Assembly (NCBI GenBank): GCA_021234155.1
Contig: JAJEKV010000535.1
Span: 91,530 to 155,529, forward strand
DNA length: 64,000 nucleotides
Origin: Isoetes taiwanensis
Lineage: Eukaryota; Streptophyta; Lycopodiopsida; Isoetales; Isoetaceae
Direction: 5' to 3'
The position numbers were made by a program, and so were the translations under genes. Position 1 is the stretch's first letter, and each line of letters starts with the position of its first letter. Positions 1 to 12,310 of the stretch are shown in pieces. The notes beneath the pieces were generated by a model. That model was not told where the DNA came from, made no database searches, and saw only the letters and a list, made by a program, of their open reading frames with translations.

Positions 1-2100
1 ACTAAAAGAATAAAACCCAACAAAGAAACAAGAAGAATAGAGCTTCAAACTAATAGAAAGGAAAGGTGAAGAAGGTAGAAGGTAACCACAAGGATTTGAA
101 AACTTTCAAAAGCAAGATTGAACATGTCAAAAGAACTAAAAAGACCAACCAACCATAGAACAAGCGGAGCAACATGGGACAAATCAAAGTAGAAGGAATG
201 GAAAAAAGGATACCATGATGACAAAAGATGGCGTATCCAAGAACTACAGAAGCGGGTGAAGCACAAGTGAAACTGCAAGGATCCATAAGGAAGGAAGGAA
301 GGAAGGAAGGAAGGAAGGAAGGAAGGAAGAAACGGGACAATTGGAACTAGTATAAAAATAGAGCAACCAATTAAAGAAACTCACGGATTATGAGAGACAA
401 ATGGAGCAATAATAAACAACTAAAACTAGGTATGTGATGGGTAACATGGACAGAAAAAAAATGACTAAAGTAGTGAAAATTAACAAGATGGGTAACATGG
501 ACAGAAAAAAATGACTAAAGCAGTGAAAATTAACGAGATAAAAAAGGATTAAAGGCACATAGGCCTTAGGGTAGCTGAACATCAACAAGAACCAAACCCC
601 ATAAGAGACACGTATAAACCATTGGGAAAAAACGAGTCCAACATCATCGCTGCTAGACATATGAAAAAAGGTCAGATCAAGCAACAAGCACTCTGGAGGA
701 AAAACAGACGAATCTACGAAAATAATCTTATGCAAGAGACCATGCCTAATGCCTATAACTTGGATATGTGCAAGTCTACTATAAGTTATAGTTTCCATGA
801 GGAAAAACAAGCGGTAGGAGAAATGACGGGGCATATTGGTATTAATGCAGTCATAATACCGACAAGAAACATACCGTATAAGAAAAAACATAAGCAAGAT
901 AGAGGAACTACATGTAGCAAATGTCAATGCATCATGAACCAAATATATCACATACCTATAACATATACTGATGCAGTATGAAAGATGAACTAGAATTATC
1001 CATGTCAAACATAATATATACATGCGCGATATAATATGCTTGCCAAACCATAAGAATGCTTATACATAACCCCATTCCAAACATCATGCCCAATACATAT
1101 AACTTGGATACGTACACGTCTACATCATGTTAAAACTCGAAATATAGGAATGTAGAATACCAAATCACATAGAACTAGGCAAAAACGAGTCCAACATCAC
1201 TACTGCTAAACATATGAAAAAATGTTAGTTCAAGCAATGTGAGCACTCTAGAAGAAAAACAGACTATACTACGAACATAACCTCTATGTCAGATATCATG
1301 CCTAAAGCCTATACCATAAGATCCGTGCAAGTCCAACCACAAGGTATCATTTCCATGAGAAAAAACGTGATAAAAGAATTGACAAGGCACATTAGTGATA
1401 ATGCAATTGCAACACCGATAAGAAATATACCACCCAAAAGAAAAATCATAAATCCAACGCATCACACTCATATAATATGAGACATGAAATAGAAAGATGT
1501 CAACAGTTATCCATGTCATAATATACATGTCCAAAATAATACGCTTGACAAACCAGAAAGAATGCTCATGCATAACCCCATGCTGACATCATGCCTAAAA
1601 CGCATACCCTAGATACGTACATGTCTACCGTACGTGTCTACCGTAAGTTATAGTTTCCATAAGAAAATAAGCAACTTTTGAGGTAAATATATATTTTTTT
1701 TTTTTTTTAAACATGCATCATGGAAAAACTCGAAATATAGAAAATTAGGCTACCAAACCTTATGGAACTAGGGAAAAAACGAGACCAACATCACCGATGC
1801 AAGAAGGTTAGTTATGGTAATCACCACTTTGGCGGGAAAACAAACTAACCCAAGAAAACAACGCGAACCACATAATATAAGAATCTAAAACGGGAAAACG
1901 GAATTGGGGAGGCGTCTGTAAAATCCAAACTGACAAACCAACAAGGTGAACCAAGAACTATACAAGCCGAAACTGACAAACCAAAAAGTGAATCACAAGC
2001 TATACAAGCACCAACAAACAAAAACATATCAACCTAGAGAAAACCACCACACCAGACTAACATCGATAAAAACATATATAATCAAGCAGACAAGTTAAGG
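1..2100. repeat. Diverged tandem repeat tract, no credible gene
   Basis: A block beginning AAAAACGAGTCCAACATCA recurs near 630, 1175 and (changed) 1775. Each copy is followed by CATATGAAAAAA-type sequence and a stretch containing GCCTATAAC or similar, so the period is roughly 550-600 bp. Weakly similar short reading frames at 622-981 and 1286-1480 come from equivalent parts of the repeat and look like by-products. A 51-bp direct duplication (436-486 and 487-534, starting GATGGGTAACATGG) lies at the left. I see no protein family. Confidence 0.6.
287..329. repeat. (AAGG)n microsatellite
   Basis: About ten uninterrupted AAGG units. The same motif, on the other strand, recurs at 8987-9012. Confidence 0.95.
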
Positions 2101-2129
2101 AAGGAAGGTACTTTTATCGTCCACGGAGA

Positions 2130-4960
2130 CCAATCGGTCTATGGGACCCAATACAAAACGCGGCAAAGCGGATTCCGCCCCGGATTAAAACCCCGCCCGG
2201 GAAGGGTTTTCGAGGGAAAACGCAAACAATCGGCCTGACAAACCGTGGCTAATCATATAAAATGCGTAAAACATCCCAATATATCTGATCCATGCACCAC
2301 CCCCGTAGTGCCTAGTCAACGGACAGCCGAGGGGGGCAAAGGTGACCTCGCAGTCCGGGGTACCTCGGATGTATGACCCCGTGGCACGCATCGACGGTGT
2401 GTTCATCCGGCAAATGCAAAGGGCACGTCCCGCCATTACTAAGGGGCGATTCGGCCCGGACCGGCAACGCCGGGCAACTCGAAAGTGTGAGACTCATCCT
2501 CAATGGCACCCGTTTGACAAAGACCGACAGAGAAGCTCGCCCCGGCGGGGCTCCCCAATCCACCGCCCCTCGGCGAAGATGGTGGGCACCAGGCGAATGG
2601 AGGCAATGAGTCCGCTTTTTTCAGGGCAGTGGGAAACGCGGGGGATTTGGGGCCCCGCTAACACTCTGGGTTGATGTGCTCCCTTGTAATGGGCCATTTT
2701 GACTGCTCTAGAGCAATGGGGTCCCGTGAGCTTGCCAAGGAAACAAGCATCTAGGGTACTCCCGCAGTCCCACGATCGACCATTTGCGCCCACCAGACGC
2801 GATCTCGTGCTCTCACGCGTTCCATCTGGCGAACCACCGGCGATCTCTCTTACCCCTCCAACAGGCCCTAATTGCCGCGGACTCATGGCCACGGTAAAAG
2901 CCAAAGCGGAGCCGAGCATCACCTATAGTAACCACTTTCTGAAAATGACGATGTGTCTATCAAGGGTTGCCGCCGAAGCGCAAGAATCCGGTTTCTGCGG
3001 CCCGAGAATCCGATAGGGGGTGAAGGTTTCACCCCAAGTGCCCGCGGGCTAAAATGCCTTACGCACTGCTCCAAGTCATTCCGGTCGCCAAAGAGACGGC
3101 CGCCCCAAACCTCGACCCGCATTGAAGGACAGTTCGGCGTCAAGGAACAGATGTGATCGATGGCCCCAATCATATAGCTACGCACTGGGTGACTATTGTT
3201 CCCAGATGGCATAAAGCTTTCAAAATACTCGGGCCGTCACCCTAAGCGGATAGAGCGCCCCGCCAGGCGAGGAGGGGAACTCCACCCCTAGGTACTTGTA
3301 GGTGGGCGTGACGTCCACGTGTCGGCCCCCGATATGTGAGTGCGGGGAGGCATGGGGTGGCGGAAGAGGATATGCGAGAACCACCTCGGTCTTGGCCGAT
3401 TGACGCCAAGCATTATCCGTAGCCCCGACAAAATGTGTCTAGGGCATCCAGGTGAGACCGCGATAGCTTCGGGGTGTGGCGGCCAGCAGCCAACATCGCC
3501 CCGCAGATAGATGAGCTGGCGGATGACACCGGTGCAAAAGTCGTGATGCCATCCCCCCCATGCTTTCGAAGCCGGGCTCTAACCGATCAATGTAGAGGCC
3601 AAAAGTGTTGGCGAGAGGGGCAACCTTGGGACCTCGATACTACCGGGTGAATGCTTGGCCCGTCGGGCCGCATCCCCGCCAAAACAACTCTCATACAACC
3701 CGTATATGGCATTACGACAGGCAGCGGAGCCCCGCTGACGCATCTTCAGCCAGACTTTTCAGGGGACCGTATCAAAAGCCTTGGCGAAGTCCACAAAGCA
3801 GCAATACAAGTCCGGCCGATGATTCCGGCCATCTTCAATCGATGCCAAAGCCGTAAAGATATGGTCAATCGTTGAGTGGCGGGTCGAAAGTCTGCGTGTG
3901 AGGGCTCGCACATCCGCACGCCTCGCCCGTGGGTCAAGCGCCGCCGAGAATGCCGCCACCGGTTTGGCAAATACCTTGGCCGACCATGATCGTCCGTGCA
4001 TTGGCGGCCAGTGTGGGTCGCCCCCTTGTGAATGGGAACAACCACGCTTGTGGTCCATTGTCGGGAAACCCTCCCCGCAATGCTCTGTTGAAACAGGTAG
4101 TGAGGACCGGCAGACAAGCGGGCTGCCCCCCACTTGAGTAACTTCGACCAAGATACCATCGAGGTCCGTTGCCTTCCCATTAGCTAGCCGTTGCGGTGCC
4201 CCTCCTCAACATCCTCGCCCACGAGAACCAATGGGGGGCCATCCTGGGGGGTATGGGCGCACGCTGCCCCCGGGGCGGGTCATAGAGCTGCTTTGCAAAG
4301 TCTTGTTCCCCGCCGGGTGTGATGTCCCCCGTAGGCTGGCTGGCCTTCGAAAGCACTCTGGCCAAAAGGTTCGAGGATGAGTGTCCAGCGGCCGAACATC
4401 TCCCCCGATGCTTGGCAAGGTATGCTAGCGCTTTGTGTCCTTCGGGATGGGCGATGATGCGTGGTGGCCGCAAGCCGGTACGGATCCGAATCGTGAGCCG
4501 GAGCTGCCGCTTTGGCGTTCTTTACAATCCGCATCAAACCATGGGTTACGAGGGAATGTTATTTGACCCGAAGGGCGACGCTGGGGGTCGGCTAAAGGGG
4601 TCGGGCCAAAGCTTACTGATCCGTACATCCGGTCACCGGTCCGTCCGCTTCTAGTGTGGAGGTCTCTAATTGTGGAGGGCGCCCATGAGCATTCGTCCAT
4701 GAGCATCTCTGCGCCATAATCGAAGTCTCAATGTCGAGTCGGCGCGAGGGGGCTGGCATAGTGGGGGTCCCGGCTCGCCAAACCAGGTCCAAATAAAGTG
4801 GGAGGTGATCCGAAGTCGACCTCTCCTCATCCCGACTGTCTGTGCCCACCCGGAAACGACTGATGAGATGCATATCTTGCGCAACTACAAGCACATAGTC
4901 CACCACACTAGACCCTCCCCCCTGATTGTCCTGTCTGCCAAACATGGTCCTATAGTAAAA
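2130..4960 (-). mobile_element. LINE (non-LTR retrotransposon) remnant, 5'-truncated
   Basis: A GC-rich block in AT-rich surroundings encodes the tail of a LINE endonuclease and a reverse transcriptase on the minus strand, in several broken frames. The endonuclease end shows VDYVL (about 4889-4903) and SDHLPL (4796-4813), followed by NPWFDADCK. The reverse transcriptase shows VDFAKAFDTVP (about 3762-3794), then YGLYESCF and PLSPTLFGLYIDRLE (about 3575-3625). Further on come KYLGVEF (about 3280) and a cysteine-histidine tail near 2370-2420. The N-terminal endonuclease half and any ORF1 are missing, as expected from incomplete target-primed reverse transcription. Composition changes sharply at about 2120 and 4950. 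It is certainly LINE-derived; the clade is not determined. Antisense frames in this block are shadows. Confidence 0.9.
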
Positions 4961-6205
4961 AGAAATGACAAAGTCCATGGGGATGGCAAATTGAAAAAAG
5001 GGAAAGGATATATCGATGGCTATCTTAAAAAAAACCAGGAAAAAACAAATGAAAGTAGGCAAAAAACATAAATGCAGAATAATCATCATTAACATTTCTC
5101 AAAAATATACATAACATCAAAATCAACAACCTGAATCAGGCGGAAGAAAGAACCCGGATCACGAAGAAAATTGCGCCCATCTGAAAATCAAGTCATTGTG
5201 AAGTTGTATTAGAATCGCACTCACTGAAATCTGCAAGAAAGGAAATGAGAGCAGCCGCCATCTGATATCTGAAAGAAAGAAAAAGTGAGCAGCCACCATA
5301 TGATATTGAGTAATAACCTGTAAATCCACAAAACCATAGCAAAAGCCAAACCAATGGTTAACCAGCAGATAACCATCCATGTAACCACACCATCAACTAA
5401 CCAAGCACTGACACTCGCCAAAACGCTTTTGATCATATCTTTCACCCATAGTATCGGATTTCCGCAATTCTTGGATCTTTAGAAAGCCTATCCAGAGAGC
5501 TTTTCAAAAATATAAGATTTGAGCCTATTGGATGGTAGGAAGGCTATGAAAAATACAGATTCACGATTTAGGCCAGAGAGAGCTCGGCAAAACACTTTTT
5601 CCCATATCTCCCTCCCAGAATATCAGATTCAAGCAATCTTTAGAGGGATAGAAGCTCTCCAGGAATATAGAAATCGAATAGTTTGGACGGAAAAAAGGCC
5701 GTGGAAAATGTAGATTAGTGATTCTGGCCAGAAAAAGCTCGGCATAATGATTTTTCGCATATCTCCCTCTCAGAATATCGGATTCAGGCGATTTTTGGAT
5801 GGATGAAAAGCTTATCCAATGGACTTTCCAGTGATATAAAATTCAACTATGGTTGGGAGCAAAAAGTCTGCGAAAAAATCAGAATGGAAATCTTGACCGG
5901 ATTCAGAGGAAAAAGGGCCCCGAGAAAAGCTTGAAAGGTTTGATGCTCAAAACCAAGAATAGGGCAACAAACAACTAACTAGGAAAACTAAGAACAAACT
6001 AGGGATAAGCAGAAAAGAAACTGACACCAAGAATCAAATTTCCATCTCAAAGAGAACCAACAGAATTCAGCTCAGAGGAAACGCTGATGAGGAATGCTAG
6101 CAGTAGACAGAGCCAAAGAAAGCCTGCGCCATAGAAGGCTCAGGCCATAGATAGATCTGACGCTCAAAATGGTGTGACGCCAAAACAGGCGTCCCCTTCC
6201 CCAGA
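4961..6205. other. Non-coding stretch
   Basis: AT-rich sequence with no supportable gene. It contains the three-copy repeat listed separately. The 5159-5445 region has short overlapping frames on one strand only and no family resemblance. Confidence 0.5.
5425..5900. repeat. Three-copy diverged tandem repeat, period about 155-170 bp
   Basis: Anchors of the form CTCGGCA...TTTTTCxCATATCTCCCTC followed by AGAATATCRGATTC occur near 5431, 5601 and 5756. Each is followed by a purine-rich stretch and an AGATTxxxGATTxxGGCCAGA block. The copies are visibly diverged. Confidence 0.7.
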
Positions 6206-6208
6206 ATG

Positions 6209-6239
6209 ATGGTTCTCTTCTATATAAAAAGAGAACCAT
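6209..6239 (+). promoter_or_regulatory. TATA box in the loop of a perfect hairpin
   Basis: ATGGTTCTCTT (6209-6219) and its exact complement AAGAGAACCAT (6229-6239) flank a short loop containing TATATAAA (6221-6228). It lies about 750 bp before the first ATG of the candidate gene at 6977. A pyrimidine-rich TTC repeat ending in TTGCAG (6369-6404) between them looks like an intron acceptor. Promoter function is inferred from position only. Confidence 0.4.
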
Positions 6240-6830
6240 GGCATTTTCTCTCTTTTTCGCGTAGGTTCATGACAACACCCTTGGATCCCTTATGTTCTGA
6301 TCTAATGGGTAGGGAACCTAGAAAACATCTGGAAATTCTCCACCCTACTCTTCTTTCTTGCTTCCTTTCGTTTTCTTCTTCTTCTTCTTCTTCTTCTTCT
6401 TGCAGGCATGTGGTTGGCTTTTGAGACTGCAGGGTAGCTATTTAGGGTATGGCACATGACGAAGCTCTTCTTTGGCTTTTTTAACTTCATGCAGATAAAG
6501 AATATTTCCAGATAAGACGAATCATCATCTTTGAGGACGAACAGAAATTGGTCCATGCCTTATTTTTCAAAGTATGAAGGTGATGTTCTAGCATAATATA
6601 TGATAATATCACAGTACATATCAAGGGATTTAACATGTACGGGTGAAAGCATGTTGTAGTGGAACAAAAACGTGCATTTTAGCACCACATTTTTGGGTGC
6701 TAAGTGTGGTGGGAACTACCGAATTTGTAGTGGGAGAGGCAGTTATTTTTTCAAAAATACACATGATTACTTATTCAAAATTTTGTCCTTTCAGGTCTTA
6801 TTGGGCTTATTCAAAGAATGTACACGATCA

Positions 6831-6955
6831 TTTTCCCTCAAAAACTCCGATCACGCTCCCTTAATCCAAGCAAGACCATTTCGATTTGAATTTTCATTTT
6901 CCCTCAAAAACTCTGATCACGCTCCCTTAATTCGGCAAGACCATTTCTGATTTCT
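6831..6955. repeat. 66-bp tandem duplication
   Basis: Two adjacent copies start TTTTCCCTCAAAAACTC and share CCTTAAT and GCAAGACCATTTC. They lie just upstream of the ATG at 6977. Confidence 0.85.
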
Positions 6956-6976
6956 GGCAAGAAGATCGATCACGAA

Positions 6977-8448
6977 ATGGCTCTGATCATACCGGACTTG
7001 AATGCCACGGGATACACCTACAAGGAAATGTACAAAGAAGAAAAGCATTACGCCACACAAGAAGAAATCGAAGTCCCTTTTGGGGACCGAAAGTATTAGG
7101 AAAATCCACTTACGGTGGGTTGCATTCTAGATTCGAGGGGATGCCCATGATTTCTGTTGTTTAGAATATTGTTTTGTTTCATCATGCAGGTTGAAGAATC
7201 TGAGCAAGGAGAGGTATAATGAATATATGTGCCTTTACAAAAAAATCACAGGCAGGAAGTGTGCCTGGGGAGGCATGGCCTCACAGACTATGGCTGTTGC
7301 GTATTACCTTCACACAAAAGGAAAAGAAATAAACTGGTTGAGTTTCTGGCAACAGTTAAGAGAAAACGAGTCTAAAGCCTCTCCGTCCCAACGTAAGAGG
7401 AAGAATGCAAGCATTTCAAATAGTGAGGAAGCAGAGCAACATGCCACAGATGATGCTTCCTCTCGTGAAATGACTAGGCCACAATTCAAGCCTCCTCAAG
7501 CTGTAAGAAGAATCTCGGGGAAAATCACTGAAAAAATAGGTACTTTTCAACCCTCTTCTTTTGGAACCACCATATGATGCAATTTAATATTGGAACTGTT
7601 ATTTTCCAGCAAGGTCTAGCAAGCTTGAACAATCAGGTACACCACTTCTTCATTTGGGTGTGTTGTAAGTTATGTGTAGGAAATTTGTCTTTGCTAGTTT
7701 GAGTTGTGGTGGATAATTTCAGTTCCACGTAGTATGTAGCTCCAAATGTGTTACGGGGCAGTCATATGGTGCCAATTATATGTTAATAATGTAGTTTGTA
7801 GCATATGTAGTGTCACATATAGTACCAAGCGTGGTACCTTATCCGACTAGTGAATTGGCTTCCATATGTTTCTATACTTAGTGTCATATGTGATGTTAGA
7901 TATGGTGATACTTGTGAATGGTGGATTGTCCGCCATATGTGGTGCCAAGCGCTGCGCTAAATATTGCACCACGCTATACGCCACATATGGGGTGGTGGAT
8001 GCTGCTTGGGATGTGGTGCCTTACGTGCATTGTGGTGCCACATGTGGTGTCTAATGTGGCACCACTATGGATCACATTTTGCACCACATGTGGTGTCTTT
8101 GGCGCCATTTGTGGTGCGGCAATGAATTGCCATATGTGGTGCCTTGGGTGCATTGTGGTGCCATATGTGGTGTGGCATGTGGCACCAGTTTGGTGCCACA
8201 TGCCACACCACATGTGGTGAAATATGACGCCATTTGTGGTGCAAAGTTTGTCATGATGGAATTTGTGGTGTGTAAAGTGGTGCTTTGTTGTGTCATGTGG
8301 TACTAACCTTGGATTACTTTCGGTTGAATTCAACGAGGACGGGAGAATGGATCAACTCTACAAGATCGAAGTGATTGGTGTAAAGGCAAGGTTGCAAACT
8401 TGTGATCAAAGCCTGCAGAGTGCTACAAATGAAGGTTCAGCAACTTAA
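6977..8448 (+). CDS. Candidate spliced gene, function unknown
   Basis: The proposed first exon is 6977-7092, starting MALIIPDLNATGY. A 97-bp intron (GTATTA at 7093 to ATGCAG at 7189) joins codon AA|G in frame to a second exon at 7190, which reads KLKNLSKERYNEYMCLYKK and continues to a GTACTT donor near 7541. The second exon ends in a basic, serine-rich segment. A possible 27-nt microexon lies at 7611-7637 between TTCCAG and GTACAC and keeps phase. A last exon ending at 8448 (VEFNEDGRMDQLYKIEV through TNEGSAT) is plausible, but its acceptor was not found. An AATAAAG lies at about 8470. The long putative intron is filled by the CATATGTGGTG repeat. I do not recognise the family. The coding frame shows no internal stop, unlike the mobile elements nearby. 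It could be a host gene or a captured fragment. Confidence 0.4.
7740..8315. repeat. Degenerate CATATGTGGTG repeat with perfect palindromes
   Basis: Dozens of variants of GTGGTGCCATATGTGGTG occur in both orientations. The palindrome CACCACATGTGGTG occurs exactly at 8082-8095 and 8206-8219. A 23-bp perfect inverted repeat with a 3-nt spacer spans 8165-8213. The open frames on both strands here result from the repeat and are not genes. Confidence 0.85.
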
Positions 8449-8772
8449 GTTCGGGAATCGGAGAAGATGAATAAAGATTTAAAAAATGGGAAGGAATGAT
8501 TAAGGATAAACCAAGTCGCAATGCGGGCGGTATACCGAGCTATATGCCAAGATACGTAGGCCGAATTGAAGGAACTATTACGAACTTGAGCGCACAAAAA
8601 TCGAGGAGCTTAATGCGATTTGTCGGCCGGGGCGGACACAACAAAGACATTGAAAGTCTTTGGAACCAAGGTTAGAGGTTTTACGTCTTGCACGGGGAGC
8701 TATCATTCGGGATCACTGGCCACTTGATCCATGGGCAATGTCTGTGTAGTTGGTTGACTCCGAGCTCTGCTT

Positions 8773-8933
8773 GGGCTTATGCCCTTCTGTTTTATTCTAG
8801 CATTGTGATTTGCTACGGGGCATAGTCCCCGAGTTCTGTGTACTGGGGCTAGTCCCCACGTTTGATTTTGGCTTCGGCCTTTTTGGTTTGGTCACGGGGC
8901 TTGGTCCCCGAGTTTCAGTCTGGGCTTTTGCCC
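8773..8933. repeat. Array of six short GC-rich hairpins
   Basis: In order: GGGCTTATGCCC (8773-8784), CGGGGCATAGTCCCCG (8816-8831), TGGGGCTAGTCCCCA (8844-8858), GGCTTCGGCC (8870-8879, a TTCG tetraloop), CGGGGCTTGGTCCCCG (8895-8910) and GGGCTTTTGCCC (8922-8933). Several are followed by GAGTT, so they are diverged copies of one unit. Confidence 0.85.
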
Positions 8934-8986
8934 TATCTTTTGTATTAGGTCCCATAACCCGATTGGGTTCCGTAAACGTTAAAATT

Positions 8987-9012
8987 TCCTTCCTTCCTTC
9001 CTTCCTTCCTTA
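8987..9012. repeat. (CCTT)n microsatellite
   Basis: Six CCTT units, directly after the hairpin array and before AT-rich sequence. Confidence 0.9.
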
Positions 9013-10303
9013 ATTAATTCTTTAGAATATAGTTCACATATACCACATTCTGTATGATAACATTAGTTGGTTAGGGGGGATTGTCTATCTAAAGGGTGAT
9101 ACTGAAGCACAAAAACTAAGCAGTTAAGGGCTACTTTGTATGTATGTGGACATCCATTTATATCTTTCAAAAGTTATCTCATACGTAATGAGAAGCCATA
9201 GTATCATTGTAGGGGATAAAATAAATAGAACTGGTGCAAATAACTAGAGAGATTTTTTGCATCCAATTGATCTAATCCTGGACCTATAAATAGTCCATGT
9301 CTATTTATATTCAGATCTTGTATATAATATGTTCTTCTAACATGAAATTTGAGATATATATTGCCAATAAAGGTTCAGATTCACAAAAATTATAGCCTAT
9401 CATAAAAGGTGATCTACATATACTATGGTCCTTATTTAGACTAAAGCACTTTGGAGCAGCCACACATTGACTAATTTTATAATAGTAAGAAGTAAGTAGG
9501 TTTCTTAATTTTTTTCTAATAAGACCACATCAAGAACCTCTATATCCTTTTTTATCATATATTATCATTTGAAAGGCTTATGGGAGAAATGTAATACAAT
9601 AAATCAATCTTTTAGATGAACTAGTAAAACAGGTACGGAAAGTTCTTCGATCTATTTATTTACAGTCATGGCTAAACTTCGTGATATTGTCCTTCATTCA
9701 TCAGTAACCATCACTAGCTACATCATTATTCAGTTTTTGACCCTTAAGGATGTGATCAATGCACTTTTGACCTTTTAATATGTTCATCCTGTTGTATTAG
9801 ACCTTGTTTAGATATAGATAATGCATGATTATGGCCTAGTTACACTAGATTTAAGTTGATAGAGTAAACTCTTACATAGAGTTAACTAGAATGCATCATT
9901 TACTATTCTTGTGAGACTTATAGATGGGGTTTATTGGAGCACTTTAATCTATATTTTTGTTCTGAATTCTGTACAATACTTTCTTTAGTTAGTAACAATA
10001 CTAATATAGAACATCTAAAAAGTTCCTTGGGCTATAGCTTGTAATGTTAAGAATTCGTTGTCACAAGAATTACGTCAAAACTTATAATAGTAGGGTTTGG
10101 CGACTTCAATTGATATGAAATGATCGCGGCCAAACATGGAAATATATAAATCCATATGCTTTTATATTTAGCAAAGTTTAGGTACTTTTATGCTAGAAAA
10201 TTGAAGAATGCAGTTCTAGAGTGCTGTTCAAAGAACAGTGGTAGAATAAAAAAATTAAATCTCTCTTGTGAGATATATAGTTTTGAGTGGCAGGGGGTAT
10301 GGT
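9013..10303. other. AT-rich non-coding stretch
   Basis: No frame, splice structure or repeat that I can support. The composition is typical of plant intergenic DNA. Confidence 0.5.
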
Positions 10304-10336
10304 GGACCATTTCTGGTCCATGGACCGAAATGGTCC
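10304..10336. repeat. Near-perfect 33-nt palindrome
   Basis: GGACCATTTCTGGTCC is followed by AT and then GGACCGAAATGGTCC. The second arm equals the complement of the first except that CAG has become CG (one A missing at about 10327). Confidence 0.9.
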
Positions 10337-10438
10337 CTAGGATAACTCTAGTATTAAAGTATGTTTTCTTTTGTTCTTACTTGCTTCTATGTTTTTATAC
10401 TTTTTAGCGGGGTTCACTATCCTTTACCCCTGGCATAT

Positions 10439-10443
10439 CCATA
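10439..10443. repeat. Target site duplication of Gypsy-A, left copy
   Basis: CCATA immediately precedes the LTR; the same five bases follow the right LTR at 20640-20644. Confidence 0.9.
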
Positions 10444-12310
10444 TGTTGTCTTTCACAGAATCCTTGCAAAAACTGTGATGCACAAATCTCTAAATTGTGG
10501 GATTTCCTAAAAGATACTTGCCAAATTCTGTATTTAGGGTGCAGAGAGCCAAAGGTGTGGTGAGGGGATGTGAAAAGATGAGAAAAGAGGTGCAAATGTG
10601 AGGAAATAAGGTGATATGTGAATGCAGGTGTATGACTGGGATGTTCTCTGTAACAACGTGGAGAAAATGATTGAAGAAAAAAACTCTGGGATGCAGTCAA
10701 ACTTCCTTTGAATGCAAATGAAATATTCGAGCAAATTCTGGCAGAATAGCTATTAGTTTAGCTAAATCTAGATAATATCAAATAATTTGAATTGATTTCA
10801 ACTCATTTGTTGATCGGGATTGATGGGAAAATTGTAGCAAAGTTCGCCGTAAATGGACGGGCACATAAGAAATGGGAAAAAGCTATTTTTTTTGAAAACC
10901 ACTTTAAATCGATTGAAGAAAAGGGGAAACACCATGGATTGCTCAAGAAAACTTTTCTCGGATTATCTTAGAACATAATACAATCGGGTAATCCATTAGA
11001 TCACTCAAATAGAATTTGTATCGTAACTTCCAAAATCTTTGCTTTTCAAGAACAAGGGCTGGTTTCTAATCAAAAAATCTCCTCTCCTTACGTGGAATAT
11101 GGCTCGGATCATCTTTATAGACTGTGTCGGGGTAGTTAGAGCTCCAATTTGTCCTCATATGGCCACGAACTCTTTTTTTCCAAAAATAGGCAATGCTCGT
11201 TCTTGGCATGATCTCCATTAATTCGCATCCTCTTCATGATTCGATTGGTTCCGTAAGCCTAAGTCGGTTAAGGTCGTGAAGCCGCCTCGCATCATTCAAA
11301 GTCTTGGAAGCCAGAATCATAGAACCCTAATGGTTTTTCTCGCCGGATTTTCTTGATGGATATATCCCACAGGCCTGAATTAAAAAAGTCACTGGGTATA
11401 TATAGCTTCGATCCAGCAAACTATTAAATTGACGGTCTTGCCCACGTGGGATTGGTACCTCCACCGCCCCACACACGGGTGAGCCGGGGGTGGGGGGTGA
11501 TTGGCTGAAAAGGAATCTAGGTGGGGGTAGAATAGGACAATTTTTTTATATTTTTCAAAGGGCACGATTCCCAAGGATTGGAATTCAAAGGTCTATATAA
11601 GGTCTTTTTTGGAAATTTTTTGTGCCAGGTGGCATATTTTCACTGGGGCAACATGGTGATGTGGTCAAGTTTTTGAAAAATGGCACTTTGATTTTTGGCT
11701 AAAAAAAAGGTGAATCAATGGTGACCTGGACATGGTATAATGATGACTTGGCATAATGGAGGATGATGTGGCAAGGTCAAACATGGCTTTTGCCCAAGTG
11801 GATTTTCTTTTTTAAATGCCCCTTGATATTTTTGATGAGGTGGCATGATTTTGACCCAAGTGGCAAAGATATAACCAAAGTTGGATGACAAAGCATTTTG
11901 GTAAGCAAGGTGGCCATCCTAGGTGGCATTTTGACTCTTGATGACGTGGCAAGGGTATTTTTTGGAAAGTGTGCCTTTTGACTTTCTATTTTGACTTTCA
12001 CTTGACTTTTTGACATCTTTGGTACTTTAGGATGATGACTAGGATGCCACTTGGCCAAGGTATAGATTTTTAGGTATTTTTGGGGAATATTTGGCTAGCG
12101 ATAGGGGAAATTCAAGAAAAAATAGGAGATAGGCTCAAAAAATTTGGGAAAAATCAAGGATGGCTAGTTTTGGCTAGGGGATTTGGTAGGGGTACTCACC
12201 TGGCCTAGATTCTCTTTCAGCCTGATACCTTTCCTTAATAGCTCCCCCAATACTTAGAATTTTCTTCATATCTTCATCTCTTCTTCATGTTGCCACTTCA
12301 AGGGGCAACA
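10444..12310 (-). repeat. Gypsy-A 3' LTR (1,867 bp)
   Basis: Closely similar along its length to the right LTR; most differences lie at CAG/CTG sites. It contains a run of diverged GATGANGTGGCA-like repeats (about 11640-12060) and no gene. The frame inside it that is conserved in both LTRs (near 11777-12058) is a repeat by-product. Confidence 0.95.

Noticed and set aside
45-1023. Long hydrophobic minus-strand frames at the left edge
   Set aside because: They arise from purine-rich repeats read in antisense (Phe/Leu/Ser-rich) and have no start context or family.
2342-4654. Plus-strand frames across the LINE
   Set aside because: Antisense shadows of the GC-rich minus-strand endonuclease and RT coding sequence.
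7918-8333. Overlapping open frames on both strands
   Set aside because: They come from the low-complexity CATATGTGGTG repeat, which lacks stop codons in several frames.
11777-12058. Open frame conserved in both Gypsy-A LTRs
   Set aside because: Conservation follows from the LTR duplication. Composition follows the GATGANGTGGCA repeats and no protein similarity is visible.
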